Source: Cryptomeria japonica (lineage: Eukaryota > Streptophyta > Pinopsida > Cupressales > Cupressaceae). Taken from it: 64,000 bases of DNA. The stretch spans positions 44,529,517 to 44,593,516 of the forward strand of contig NC_081411.1 in NCBI RefSeq assembly GCF_030272615.1, given 5' to 3'. Below are positions 23,323 through 34,498 of the stretch, piece by piece. A model generated the notes under the pieces. It saw only the letters and a list, made by a program, of their open reading frames with translations, had not been told where the DNA came from and made no database searches. Both the position numbers and the translations under genes were made by a program. Every line of letters starts with the position of its first letter. Positions within the stretch are counted from its first letter, which is position 1.

Positions 23323-24507
23323 TTCTTCATTCCTTATCTATCTTCTTTTCAGTTCTTCAACATTGGGTAATATGTTAGTATATCTTAATTAGAGCAAAAT
23401 AGAGTTAAATGATATGGTGTTTAATCTATATTGCTTCATTCTCGACAAGCGTGTCTCTTTACTTTATAGTTTGTCTTGAATTCATTTATGTAAATTGTAA
23501 AAGATTTACATTTCCATTATGCTAGCATATTATACAATGTCTTTATGTGTTAAGTAGAATCGTATCATGTTGTGTTTAAGTTCAAAATTAAATCACATTA
23601 GTTATATGATTCTTAGACTTAATGCATATTTCTTCCCTATCATCAATGTAGTACTTGATTAAATATTTTAATTAAGTCACACATGTATCAATTTAATCAT
23701 GGAGCATTGAGAAATCAATCACATGGCAATTAAATCCTGAATATACATGTACATCTACCAAATGTATTGGATTTAATCAAAGCAAAATATACATTGTTTT
23801 AAGCATTAAAGATAACACATTTGAGACAAAGAGAAGCATGTAAATATATATATATATATATGTGGATCGTATACAAATATAGGTCACTATACATCCAAAA
23901 TGTGACCTATCCTACATCATAAAATCATCTCCTATCCCTAGGGCTGGTGGCTGGAGAGTGACGACTAGATGCTCCCTCCTGATACGGTCGTGCAGGTGGA
24001 CCCATAGGTGTGTAGCGCGATATAGACCGTGAGTGACTCCGAGAGGAACTCCTACGATCCCTATCCATAAGGATCGCGCGATAGGAGGTAGCCTCGGCCT
24101 GAGCTGCTGCTAGATCTCGCTGTGCCCACTGAAGGTCCTCTGATAGAACTCTCTCTCTCCCTCCATATGTCTACTTGTACTCGGAATGGGGAAAACAAGT
24201 CCTCATGCCGACCCACGTTCCCCTAAGGCCTATAAGCAATCTGTGAGGAACTAGGGATCTGTGCCATCATGGAAATGTCTATCACTGCTTGCTGAATCAA
24301 GGAATGCCACTCCTACACATTAGCTGTAGTAGTAGAACAGATTTTTGTATTAGTACCATTCTATATCATCAAAACATTAATCAATCAATATAAACCTACT
24401 ATACCTAGATCTCCCTCACGCCAGTAGGGATCATGATATGGTAGCATCTGTGACTGGGAACTACTAGGCTCCCCACACTCAAATAATCTATGCACGATGG
24501 GTGTAGG
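23323..24507 (+). other. Non-coding spacer between pol and antisense gene of element B
   Basis: AT-rich with a (TA)n run at about 23845-23862. From about 23900 it becomes GC-richer and reads on the minus strand as the decayed downstream part of the antisense gene, but no clear frame remains. Confidence 0.5.
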
Positions 24508-24921
24508 CTAGCCCGTACTAGAAACAGGTCTCCGTATCGCCTCATGTTCCCCCTTTTGGGGAATAAGAGGAGGATCCAAGGCTATGGTATCATCTTGTGA
24601 ATGGTGGGGAGCTGCATCTGACTCCTCCTCATCATCTCTATCCTCCTCCTCATCATCCTCATCCTCATCCTCGTCCTCATCTGGATCCTCACCTGCATCC
24701 TCATTCTCCTCATCTCTATCTGTGTCCTCCTCCTCCTCCTCCTCGGCACTAGGCTGATCTCCTGTAGGTGGATCAGGATCTCCTACCTCCTCATGACCCT
24801 CTCCCTCCTCTGGCTCCTCTGACCTGGATCCCTGATCCTCATCTCGGTCTCCATGTCTCCATGGGCCTCGATGGCCTGTCGGGTGATCTGGTGGAAAGAT
24901 AGGCCCTGGGTATGATCTCAT
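24508..24921 (-). pseudogene. Acidic C-terminal tail of the antisense plant mobile domain frame
   Basis: 137 codons, same frame as the PMD core, with a run of about 50 residues that is nearly all Asp and Glu. The preceding 217 codons contain several stops, so whether this belonged to the same protein is inferred from frame and strand. Confidence 0.6.
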
Positions 24922-26156
24922 AAACCATGAGATATACCTGCGCTATGCTCCAGGCTCTGCAGAGTAATCAGTGAGCACATCTTGATTGGATCCCTCTATA
25001 TCTATAGTCTTGATGTCATCTATCGTCGGTCTCGCTACTGCTCTAGGTATGGGAAGGACTCGTGAGTGTCGAGTATAGATGGGTACATCGGCTGGAACAC
25101 ACTGCTCTAGCCCGAACTACCTCCGTACTCAGTCAAAGTAGAATGGGACTATGATATGTGAATATCATCCCCACAGTAGGCAGTTCCTCTGTAAGCATGC
25201 TAACTGTCTCTCCATCCCATCCCATCTGTGCATCCGCAGATAGGGTCTCCATACTATCACCTCGGCTATCAATCTATCAAATATCACTCTCCAATATAAT
25301 AGATCCCCAAATCTCCACTCGCTGGTAAGTGGATAAGCAAACACCCTAGGTCGCTCGCTAGCCATACTCATTGGAAAGCCGACAGGCCTAGTGCATGTGA
25401 AGTGCTCAAATATCCACACCTGCAGAAGTGTGCATGTCATCAAGCTGCAACCCTGTCCAAACACATACTCCTCAAGGTCGTGATAGAGATGTGCAAGCAT
25501 ACTCCGACCCCAAGCATATACTCTCCTATGTCTCTCCATAGCTCTGATGCACCATGTGAGACCCCCATGCATGTGCGTACCTCACCCATTAGGGCAGACG
25601 GCTAGTGCTATGATGGTGATCATAAGACGTCTCACAAGGGGCACCTCTCTTGTAGGATGTAAGAGCCAGCTAACCATGATGCGACCTCTCATCTCGCTCG
25701 GCATGACTCTCCCTATGCAATATACCTGCTCCCTCTGATGGTCCTCCACTGACCGATCGGCCGCGTATGTCACAGTAGCTCCTCTGATAGAAAGACGAAG
25801 TATGCGGTACACATCCTCAAGTGTAACCGTCAGCTCTCCTACTGGAAGATGGAATGTGCATGTGTCAGGATCCCATCGCTCCATCAGTGCCATCAACATC
25901 GCAAGATGGAACTGAATGGCTGGCATGAGGATCGCATACCATAAACCCACGATCGACAATGTGTCTCTCTCTGCCTGAGTCATCTGGGGAATCTGATCTC
26001 GCAAACTACGAAGAATCTATCCCGCCGTATGCTCTCTCATGTATGGGAGACCCTGCAACACAAAAACATAACTATAATCAATACTCAATCATCAAAATCA
26101 TTCACGCAAACTGTCGAACATCGTATGCTAACCCTGACATCTCTCGCCAAGTCCTG

Positions 26157-26250
26157 ATTGGGACCATGGCACCCTGTCAGGGACCATGGCGCCCTGAGGG
26201 GACCATGGCGCCCCACAGGGACCATGGCACCCTGGGTGGGACCCAGGGTC
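26157..26250. repeat. Short GGGACCATGGCGCCC repeats in intron of the antisense gene
   Basis: Four near-copies of GGGACCATGG(C/T)(G/A)CCCTG in under 100 bases. Related GGCGCCCTGGTCC units occur in both LTRs of B. Confidence 0.8.
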
Positions 26251-26409
26251 AGATTCTAGGGCCCGCAAATGATCACAGAAAGTCAAATGCAGAAAATCAA
26301 AAGTCAACATTCAGTCAACTCACCTCGTCCAGTGGCTCGTCGTCGATCACGGCCTGGTGCAGGATCTCAATCCTCATGGGACGCTCTGGTCATCGTGAAG
26401 GCATGATGA

Positions 26410-26970
26410 TGGCTATGTGGGCTCTGCTGCAATGAATAGTATTCAGAAATCAACAAAGTGACAAATGCAAATGTCACTTTCAAGGTATATACTTTCATTC
26501 CTTTGCCTTTACTTTCAAAACCCTAATTTTCCTCTATCACTCATTTCATCATAACTAGAGTTCGGGAGATGCGATTTTCGAACCGTTTGTTGCGTAGGAA
26601 TCATATTTTCATCCCCCTACTCTCGAGATGTTCCAAAAAGTACTTTGATGAAGCCTATTCAGTGAACATCCCTCATCAATACTCTCTTGCACAATTTGTC
26701 ATAAGTAAACATGCTACCCTGTTTCACCTCCCTAATAAGCAAGTCAAAACAGGGGGGGCATATAACTACTCACAAATTTCATCACTTTCCTTAGTAAGCA
26801 TTAGGTGATTTTGTGATCTAACGTGTGTTTTTGTAGGGTGCGGTTCCTAACTGTGTACTGCAGATACCGCTGGGGGCTTCGTCCGACAGCTTATGGATAT
26901 ATCCTTTTTCAAATAATGTTTACTTTTATGTACTTTAGCTTGCATATGCACGTAGTACTCATATGACCGC
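26410..26970 (+). other. Non-coding tail of element B before polypurine tract
   Basis: No supported coding frame. It contains the promoter-side sequence of the antisense gene on the minus strand and then the 3' untranslated region of B. Confidence 0.5.
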
Positions 26971-26986
26971 TAAAGTGGGGGCTAAA
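26971..26986 (+). promoter_or_regulatory. Polypurine tract of element B
   Basis: TAAAGTGGGGGCTAAA directly precedes the TG of the 3' LTR. Confidence 0.85.
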
Positions 26987-28635
26987 TGTAGCGTCGTAAA
27001 TTGTACGCACTTGCTAGGGTGGTACAATTTCACACCTAGTTTAGCACCCGCCTTGGTGCGTTTTACATTTTGCATTGCATTTCTCCTTTAGCACTTAATT
27101 AATCAAATTAATTAGGTTTAAGGTCTTATTTCATCGTCCTCCACATTATAAAGTTGGGCCCTTTCGTTAAAGAGTGCCCTTTTCATTTTATTCCTCCAAT
27201 ACATCATTCAATCAAAAACCCTAATTAGGCCCTATTTTGAACTTGGGGGCTTGGTTTCGAGGGTCAAAACATCTCGAAATCACCTGTAACTTTGGGATTC
27301 TCTCTAAAATCATCATATCCGATGGCCCTGAAAATTTGGTGAAAAGTTGTCGGGACCGTGGCGCCCGGAGTGCACATGGTCCCGGACATTTTTCCCGAAA
27401 TTTCAGGAGCACAATCCAATCATAAAATAAAGCTTAACCCCAAGAAATTGGCAAGAGATTCAATCTCTAGGTCGGCCAAAAGATGAAATTACGACCTAGG
27501 GTTTCATACATAAGAGCTCTCTTTCTTCATTTGAAAGGATCCGAATTTTATTTTCAGGAACCTCATATGCAGCGAAAGAGCAGATCTTTGAAGACTTCAA
27601 CAACATTCAACATCCCTCTATCAAGCATTTATCAATTTCATTCATCCATTTAGGGCTTGGAAGGCATTGAAGAACAATAGGAGATTACCGACTGAAGATT
27701 GGCTTGTACCCCTCCCTTGGGGTTGGGTATGATTTCATGTTGTTTTCATGTCTTTGCATAAGCTTCAATACATCACTTATTCATGCTTTAGATCACTTTG
27801 CATCTTGATTTAGAGCATTTACATTGTCATTTACAAGCAATTAGGCTTTACTTTCTAGGTTGCTCTAGTTTGCTTGCTTGCATTTTAGGATCTTGCACAC
27901 ACACAAGATCTGCACACACAATACATTTTACAATACAACTTGGCTATTCGTGGAGGTGGAAATCACCGAAGCGGGGGTTTGACTAAGGCAAAACCCTATA
28001 TAGCTGCCCACCATACCCTTTTCAGATATAAGTGCAGGTTTCGGGACTCGGACGATGCCGCAGGATATAGATCCGGGAAAAGTAGGTCGAGACAGCACTC
28101 CACACCAAATTGCAGAGCAAAAGACCTGGACAGGGGTGTGGGGCCCCCTGGTCCTACCAGGACAGGGGCGCTGGGCACCCTGGTCCTTGGGACAGAGGCG
28201 CTGGGCACCCTGGTCCTCCTGACAGACAGCATTTCCGATAGTTTTCCAGAGTGCAAGATAGCAGTTTTCGGCATAGTATCAGGACAGTGGTGCCCGCGCC
28301 CCCGTCCTGAACATTTTCAATCAGATTTTGACTCTGGGTACACATCTGCATTCTTGTTTTTTCCTTGTATTTATAGCTGTTCATTGTTTAATCTCAATTC
28401 TGCAATTTTGTTATTAGTACATACATGCATTTTGGGATTAGGACTTGAACTTGTATCATTTTATCTTTCAATTTCAACAAAGGAATAGGAATCCTAATAG
28501 GTAGTCCGTGGCTCTCTCTTTCACAAAAAAAAGTAGCCAATTGTGTGATACCTCTAGGCTCTTTCGTATTCCGTAATGTGTGCCAAAAGGTAGGATTAGG
28601 ACATGTTAACATAGTCTCGCTTTTTCCCCTACACA
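26987..28635 (+). repeat. 3' LTR of element B
   Basis: 1649 bp, TGTAGCGTCG...CCTACACA, matching the 5' LTR throughout, with the same GC-rich units at 28133-28226. Followed by the duplication CCAAT and then the rest of the C LTR. Confidence 0.96.
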
Positions 28636-28640
28636 CCAAT

Positions 28641-28988
28641 ACAATGAATAGAGGCTTGCTTATATAGGCAAGGCCATATGGATGTATGAGCACACAAATA
28701 TGACATGTGGCTCAATGAGAAAAAAGGGTAGGTAGGAAATAGGTGTGGGTAGGTAGGAGAAATAATATAATATTCCACATGAGGTGGATCACCCACCGAA
28801 GGTGGAATTATCACTCCATAATAAGTGGATATGATAGTGTAATAACAAGATCAACACCATAAGAGGTGGAATTTCTCCTACACACACTATCCCAATGTCT
28901 CATATCCAAACTACTATGAAATGCATTATCCTAAGTAAACTTAAGTAAGTGTAATAATATCCATGATGAATAATTATTTACACCAACA
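28641..28988 (-). repeat. 5' LTR of element C, second part
   Basis: Resumes the LTR of C immediately after CCAAT with ACAATGAATAGAGG and ends ACCAACA, followed by GTAAC (28989-28993). Contains the minus-strand TATATAAG box around 28663. Lacks 19 bases present in the 3' LTR. Confidence 0.95.
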
Positions 28989-28993
28989 GTAAC

Positions 28994-31052
28994 TAAGATC
29001 TGGTCTGGTTTCAGGAATGATCTATCCTGTGTAAGACGTTATCTAAGTTAACTTAGGTTTGATAAGATGTTTGTTTGAACTAGCTTAAAGATGATCGACA
29101 AAATCGTGCAACGCAACGGCATAGGTACACTATCAAGGTTGTTTATGCCCAGGATGATGATAACCAGTTTTAGGCTCGCTGTAGACTATTTTGGACAGGT
29201 TTGACTATCTGGACTAGCAAAATCAGAGACTCGTATGACTGTATTTCTGAGACCGTATGACAGTATAACAACTTCAGGATGACAATAGTTCTATTTCGTA
29301 CAAGTTGCTGCCTAGTACCGTACGACAAATGGGTAGGTCCCAAATGACAAATGATTTTTTTCAGTTCTGTCTCATACGACACAGTGTTTGGCTTGAAATG
29401 ACAAACTATTGGGTTTCATATGACATAGGATTGACCTTAGGATGACAATTTAGTAGACTCGTATGACAAAGGATATGGTGCAGGATGACAATTTACCAGA
29501 CTCGTACGGTTGTTCACAGAGCAGAGACTAAGAATAGTGGGTTTTCCAATGGCTGAGTATGATAACTGAGTATAACCAATTCTGAGATGGACTATTTTTT
29601 TTTACCAGGATGGACTAGTTCATGACATGGATAGAGTTTTGATCACTGAGTTTGTTGATTTTTTTTCTCCAGTTTCAGTATTTCATTTTTTAGTTTCAAG
29701 GATGAAAATACAGAAAGCACGCAAGATATATAATAATTCAAGCACAACACGCTAACCCTATGGAAGTTGGCTTAGAGAAGAAAACCTTTGCTTGCTGACT
29801 TAGGTACACACCCAATAGCTAATCAGAATACAGCTGCTGAGTCTCACACAATGGATTCTCAATGTTGTATTAGTCGACTCCAAACGCTAATGGGGGCACG
29901 ATATGGCAAGTGCCTTGGGAGAGTTACTATCTCTCTTGCACAAAGATTATCAACCTTTCGGAGGTGAATCGGGTAGCTTCTATCTTATAATTCTTAGTCA
30001 GAAATTCTATTTGAAATTACCCCTTGAAGTCATGCAAGCATGATTGAGGCCTATAGCTCGACAAGGTACCGAAACAAGTTGTAGTCACGTAAACATGATT
30101 GAGACCGTGGGGCCCTACAAAATGCTCAATATGAAAGATCTCAAAGAGAAAACTCAAATAATCCCATCCTCTGAGACTTTAATCACTAGAGACCTATTTA
30201 TTATAGTGAGTTGGAATGCTCAGGTCCAGCTGTACTCACTTGGGTCGTTCTCACAGGGTGATTACTTTTTCCCACTGTGACAGGCCCGCTAAAGGTACAC
30301 AAATCTCAAAACTTAGAAAAAAGCTTCAAGGGTCTAGATTTCTGATTGTTTGTAAAAGACAAGAGCATACTCTCCTACCTCTTAGATTTTTTTGAAAACA
30401 CGAAAGACAGATTTGTTCATTAACCAGATAGCAATTTAAGTGCCTAAAAATGAATTTAAAGAATACACGATATTTGGTCAATTTTCTCTTTAGGCAACCT
30501 GCAAAAACAACGCATCGGTAGTCATGTTGTTTTTATTCTTTGACAGGTGTATGTTTGATTGATAGATTCTTTGACAAGCATCCTGCAAGAAATTGGTTAG
30601 GTTATAAAAATCTTAGGCAGATAGAAGACAATTCAGGGTTAGCGTTAGCATAATCAAAATTTAAGCAAAAAATCATGAAAGGTAATCTATTTTTAATCTA
30701 TCAGAACACAGAATCATATGACAATATTTATAAAATAGAATGATAGAATGCTTTTATCGTATGAGTTAGAAATAAATACAGAATGACAAAAGATAGCCTA
30801 AGCAGTGTGTCGTACGAGTTAGGAATAAACATAGAATGACAGAGTATAAAAGAATCAGTATGTCGTACGAGTGCATATTTTGATTCATACAACAATGTAA
30901 AGGATATGATCTTGTTTCGTACGAGAAACTGCAGGCATCAATATAATATCATATGATGTAGTGAAACTGCTCGTATAATATTTCGCAGAGGTTGTATGGA
31001 CGAAACCTGCAGATAAGCAAAAATGATTTTGAGGCCAAAAAAGTAGTTTTCT
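28994..31052 (-). mobile_element. Element F leader, right remnant
   Basis: About 2 kb without coding capacity between element C and the primer site of F. Many degenerate copies of a TCGTA(T/C)GACA-like motif lie at 29200-29520 and 30710-30950. F's gag and pol would lie left of the window because A and C interrupt it. Confidence 0.6.
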
Positions 31053-31070
31053 GCCCCACGGTGGGCACCA
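31053..31070 (-). promoter_or_regulatory. Primer binding site of element F (tRNA-Lys type)
   Basis: Minus strand TGGTGCCCACCGTGGGGC, one base different from the complement of the plant tRNA-Lys 3' end (GCCCCACGGTGGGCG plus CCA). The mismatch is next to CCA. Confidence 0.8.
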
Positions 31071-31074
31071 GAAA

Positions 31075-32108
31075 TGTGTGTTTGAAAAGTGGACCTGTAT
31101 CTATAATACACAACACTTCAATCAAGTCATTACATCCATGGTTAGATAGATATAAACATGAATATGAAAACCATAACAAATCGACCCATTGCCTTCTAAA
31201 AGATGCGAGTATAAGATTGCTCTCAGATTATAAGCAATACCAGTGACTAGATAACATCAAGATGAAGGATTTTATCTATATGAACATGATGAATGCTAGA
31301 TGGATACAATATTAATCTAACAAGATTTAAGCAATATTAAGCTAAATGATTTGAATATGTATGCAATGAACCTAGAGCAAAAACAACATAATAACAATAT
31401 ATTCTTTTTTTTTTGCATCCTTTGAATGAGAGATGAGAGCTTGAATTTATAGAAAATTCAGAAAGAAACCAAAGGCTAAGATCAAATGATGATGAGCAGT
31501 CAAGATTTTCCAAGAGGAAGCACAATCCAGGTGAATTGATGCGATTGGATGCTTTTCTCAGTTTTAAAGGAAAATGAACTAAAATTAAGATAAAATCAAG
31601 AAAAACTTATTTATTCTCTATTTCATTCAATTTTAATATTTAATTGTTTTAATTGCTTTCTTTGAGATTATTCATCAATTTTTAATTTGTTTTTCAAGAT
31701 TATCTCCAATTGATTTCTTTTCTCAATTTTTAATTCTTTCTTGGTCAATTAATTCCTTTTTTGATTTATTTCCTTTTTTGAAGACTTGTGCTCATAATTT
31801 CCAATTCCTCTTTCTTGATTTGTTTCCTTTTTTGAAGTTTTTATCGAAAATTGATTTATTTAATTAAATATGCTAAGATATTTAATAAAATAAATAAGAT
31901 AATTGTTTAAAATGATTTACTTGGAATGATCAATTAATTAAATAAATATTTAATTAATATTGGGTGATTCATTTTGCCATGTGACATTAGATGATTTTAG
32001 AAATTAATTGTGTGCTCAAGATTTATTTAATTGCCTTTGGTTAGGACCTTGGTAATGTTGTCGAGATTAGGGGCCCATGGTTTAGATGACCATTTTTAGG
32101 GTATTACA
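31075..32108 (-). repeat. 5' LTR of element F
   Basis: On the minus strand begins TGTAATACCCTAAAAATGG at 32108, a typical plant LTR start, and ends CAAACACACA at 31075, four bases before the primer site: 1034 bp. The U3 part is AT-rich; a TATA box (CTATAAAT, minus) is near 31447. The right boundary coincides with the break in the host frame at 32109. The partner LTR is outside the window. Confidence 0.78.
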
Positions 32109-34116
32109 ATTATATGTCGGTCAATTGCAATATCTTTCTCATGCAAGAACTCAAAAAAATTCTCCAAATAATGTTGCACATACTCAGAGGAGTGTGATCT
32201 ATCATCACTCATATAAAAATGATACTCCTTGATTATCTTCCTGTCCTCTTCTGTACTATCAGGAGCATGTCTATATGTAATGTGAACAAAAATAGCAATC
32301 TGGACTGAATTGTAGTATTGAGACTGTACCTCATTTTGTGGTTGCAATGTATAGTTCTTTGCAAAATCAACCACCAATACATAGTGCTAATCGGGAAAGA
32401 GTTCTTACACATCCTGAACTATTGATCCAACCACTGAGACCTATGGGTGTGCCTTGCATGCTTGTAGAAAATATTTTCCTTAAAATCTAAAATAAAATCA
32501 GCAATACTCACTTCTCTTGAGACTAATTCACATCTAGAACCTTCACCTCCACTCTTCAAAGTATATTTCGATGTCTCATATCTTTTTTTCTCAACATAAC
32601 TCTTTCCAAACTCATATTCATTGCCCTCATGAAAACATGAAACAAACTTTGACAACCCACCACATTCTGAGCACTTCTCATTCAAACAATCATTTCTATA
32701 GAAATAGTAGCCATCATCTCTAGGGCATAAAAATAGATCTTGTAAGTCTCTTGATGATCTCGTAAATTGCATTGCACCACACTCCTACAACATCTCATTA
32801 GTATGCATCGTAGAACTAATATGACATAAAAGTTCATGGTACATTGAAAACTCCACATGGTACTTGCAACAACAAGTATTGCGAATGTTAAGAGGAACAC
32901 AATAAAATGGTTTCAAAGAATCAAAGGCCCTTTGTGATATTTGCAAAGTTGGATTTAAGTCACAAAAAATTTTGTACAACATTGTTTGGCTTGATTCCAA
33001 GAAAATTTTAGGATGCGGTGTGCGGTCTCAATTGCTGATTCTTAATTTTAAAATGTCCTTTACATTGGGTGACACTCTAGAACTAAAGTGCCAAAATTGT
33101 TGAATCTCCTCCTTCACATTGTCAGTCAACTTTATATCAATGCGTGGAAGCCTCCCACCAAATGCCCATGTATCTTGTTGAAGTGGATCGTCAAGTCTTT
33201 GTCTTCGTGCAAGTGCTCTATCCAAAGTTTTACAGTTTATGTTAAAATCAACACAAGTTTGTCTCATTTGACGAGCTTTCCTCAATTGATGGCTTACTAA
33301 GGAGGTTGTAATCACTCTTCAAGCGGCTCTCTTATCTCTTTCTTTGGTATTCTTTCCAATAGAATTTAGAGCATCAAATAGATTTTTGGTAATAATAGAA
33401 TTTCTCTCCATCTTCTTGTTCATACGAATCTTCAATTTGTTTAGCAATGGTCTCATCTTTATCATCTTTAGCAATTGAACAAAGAGTTGGCATTGCTCGA
33501 TCAATGTCTTATTGCTAAAATTTTGGTTGAAAAGTTGTGTAGCCCACAACCGAACAGTTCTTGTTGACCTCTTGCCTTCAAGATTCACAATAATGTTCTC
33601 ATCAATTTCAAATAACCATTTTGGGGTTCTTGAAGGTCTTGGATTTGGAATTCGTCTTTCATCCATGAGAGGGTCTTCATTTCTAAAGTAATTAGGTGTT
33701 ACATATGGTTCACTTGGTTGAGCAATTCCACCTTCAATGTTAAAGTTTTCCACTTTTTCACCTCCTATGTCAAAATTTTCCACATGTTGATCATTTTCAT
33801 TATCACTTTCAACATTTTTAAAATTTTCAAAATTTTCACTTTCAAAATCTACATTTTCATTTTCAATAACTTGTGGCACATTTTCAAATTCAATTTCCTC
33901 TTCACTTGAAGTAACATTAGCAATATTTAACATACCTTGTCTTCTCCTCCTATGACATTCTCTATCTCTTTCTCTATACACTTCAATTTGGTCATTTGAA
34001 AGTTTTCTTTTGCATTTAGACTTCCAACGACTACTACTCCCCATTTCCCTCCACACAAATGCTCCTACATGATTGACAATGTAATTTTTGACTCTAAGAA
34101 TCTCCCAAAAGCACAA
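32109..34116 (-). pseudogene. Broken transposase-like gene interrupted by element F
   Basis: Frames 34116-33319, 33315-33028, 33000-32785 and 32772-32419 are in one frame separated by single stops; after a frameshift, 32377-32109 continues. N-terminus is basic (SSRWKSKCKRKLSNDQIEVY), followed by an Asn/Glu-rich part. Conserved-looking core segments are LQISQRAFDSLKPFYCVP, NTCCCKYHVEF, a Cys cluster (CLNEKCSECGG), VVDFAKNYTLQPQNEVQS, HITYRH and KEYHFYMSDD. I recall similar uncharacterised multicopy proteins in plants and invertebrates that look like DDE-type transposases, but cannot name the family. The frame is cut at IDRHI by the LTR of F. Confidence 0.6.
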
Positions 34117-34224
34117 ATTTGTCTCAACCTATCTGAAAACTTGTGATCGTCGACAAAAAATAGAATATACAGACTGTGGGCCATTGGAATCCACAAAATG
34201 GCCCACAAGGATTTTTTTATGTAC

Positions 34225-34248
34225 AAAAAGCAGATATCCGATTTTAAT
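34225..34248. repeat. Left arm of a distant inverted repeat around the minisatellite
   Basis: About 24 bases containing AGATATCCGATTTTAAT that match the reverse complement of 45760-45783 at about 21 positions. Both lie just outside the purine and pyrimidine tracts. Confidence 0.55.
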
Positions 34249-34375
34249 TTATAAATTTGTGGTCCCCAAAAATTTTCCCTTTGCCACCTTTTATTTACTA
34301 AGCTGCCATATTGATGGCAATGGCAGAAATCTGATATCCAATTAAATCTGATATCAAATTTTAATAGTCATATTT

Positions 34376-34439
34376 TAGAGAGAGAGAGAGAGAGAGGGAG
34401 GGAGAGAGATTAGGGGAGAGGGAGAGAGAGAGAGATTAG

Positions 34440-34490
<51 letters not shown>
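34376..34490 (+). repeat. (GA)n purine tract
   Basis: About 115 bases almost entirely AG, with ATTAGGGGAGAG interruptions. Mirrors the (CT)n tract at 45404-45672, which carries CCCCTAAT interruptions. Confidence 0.95.
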
Positions 34491-34498
34491 GTCATATG

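Larger units (their letters stand above)
24508..26404 (-). pseudogene. Antisense plant mobile domain gene inside element B
   Basis: Minus strand. Exon 1 (about 26404-26324) encodes MRIEILHQAVIDDEPLDE and ends at a consensus donor GAG|GTGAGT. The intron is 26323-26053, with acceptor TTGCAG. Exon 2 reads GLPYMREHTAG, then TAG, then LRDQIPQMTQAERDTLSIVG, TFHLPVGELTVTLEDVYRIL, and later LTWCIRAMERHRRVYAWGRS. The pattern FHLPxGExTxTLEDV is the hallmark of the plant mobile domain (MAIN/MAIL-like). A long Asp/Glu-rich tail lies at 24921-24508. Several stops (25582, 25165 and others), all in one frame. PMD proteins are known both as nuclear host factors and as retroelement passengers. Confidence 0.85.
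15941..28635 (+). mobile_element. Element B: complete Ty3/gypsy Tat-lineage element with antisense gene
   Basis: 12695 bp bounded by LTRs 15941-17601 and 26987-28635 and by the perfect duplication CCAAT (15936-15940, 28636-28640). Order: LTR, primer site, a short leader, one long frame (17776-23322) with protease, G-patch-like segment, RT, RNase H, archaeal-type RNase H and integrase, then an antisense plant mobile domain gene, polypurine tract and LTR. The long frame has five stops and no frameshift. No canonical Gag is recognisable. It sits in the 5' LTR of C, so it is younger than C. Confidence 0.96.
11175..28988 (-). mobile_element. Element C: non-autonomous Ty1/copia-type element (hosts element B)
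   Basis: Two matching LTRs (11175-11663; and 15819-15940 joined to 28641-28988), a perfect target duplication GTAAC on both sides, an initiator tRNA-Met primer site at 15806-15818 and a C-rich (minus: G-rich) polypurine tract at 11664-11675. Internal length without B is about 4.2 kb. It encodes copia Gag and the start of protease, followed by an acidic frame of unknown nature, and has no integrase, RT or RNase H. It resembles gag-only terminal-repeat elements. B is inserted in its 5' LTR with duplication CCAAT. Confidence 0.93.

Noticed and set aside
31053-31070. tRNA-Lys-like sequence as a possible tRNA gene
   Set aside because: Only the 3' 18 bases match, and they sit next to an LTR start; it is a primer binding site.
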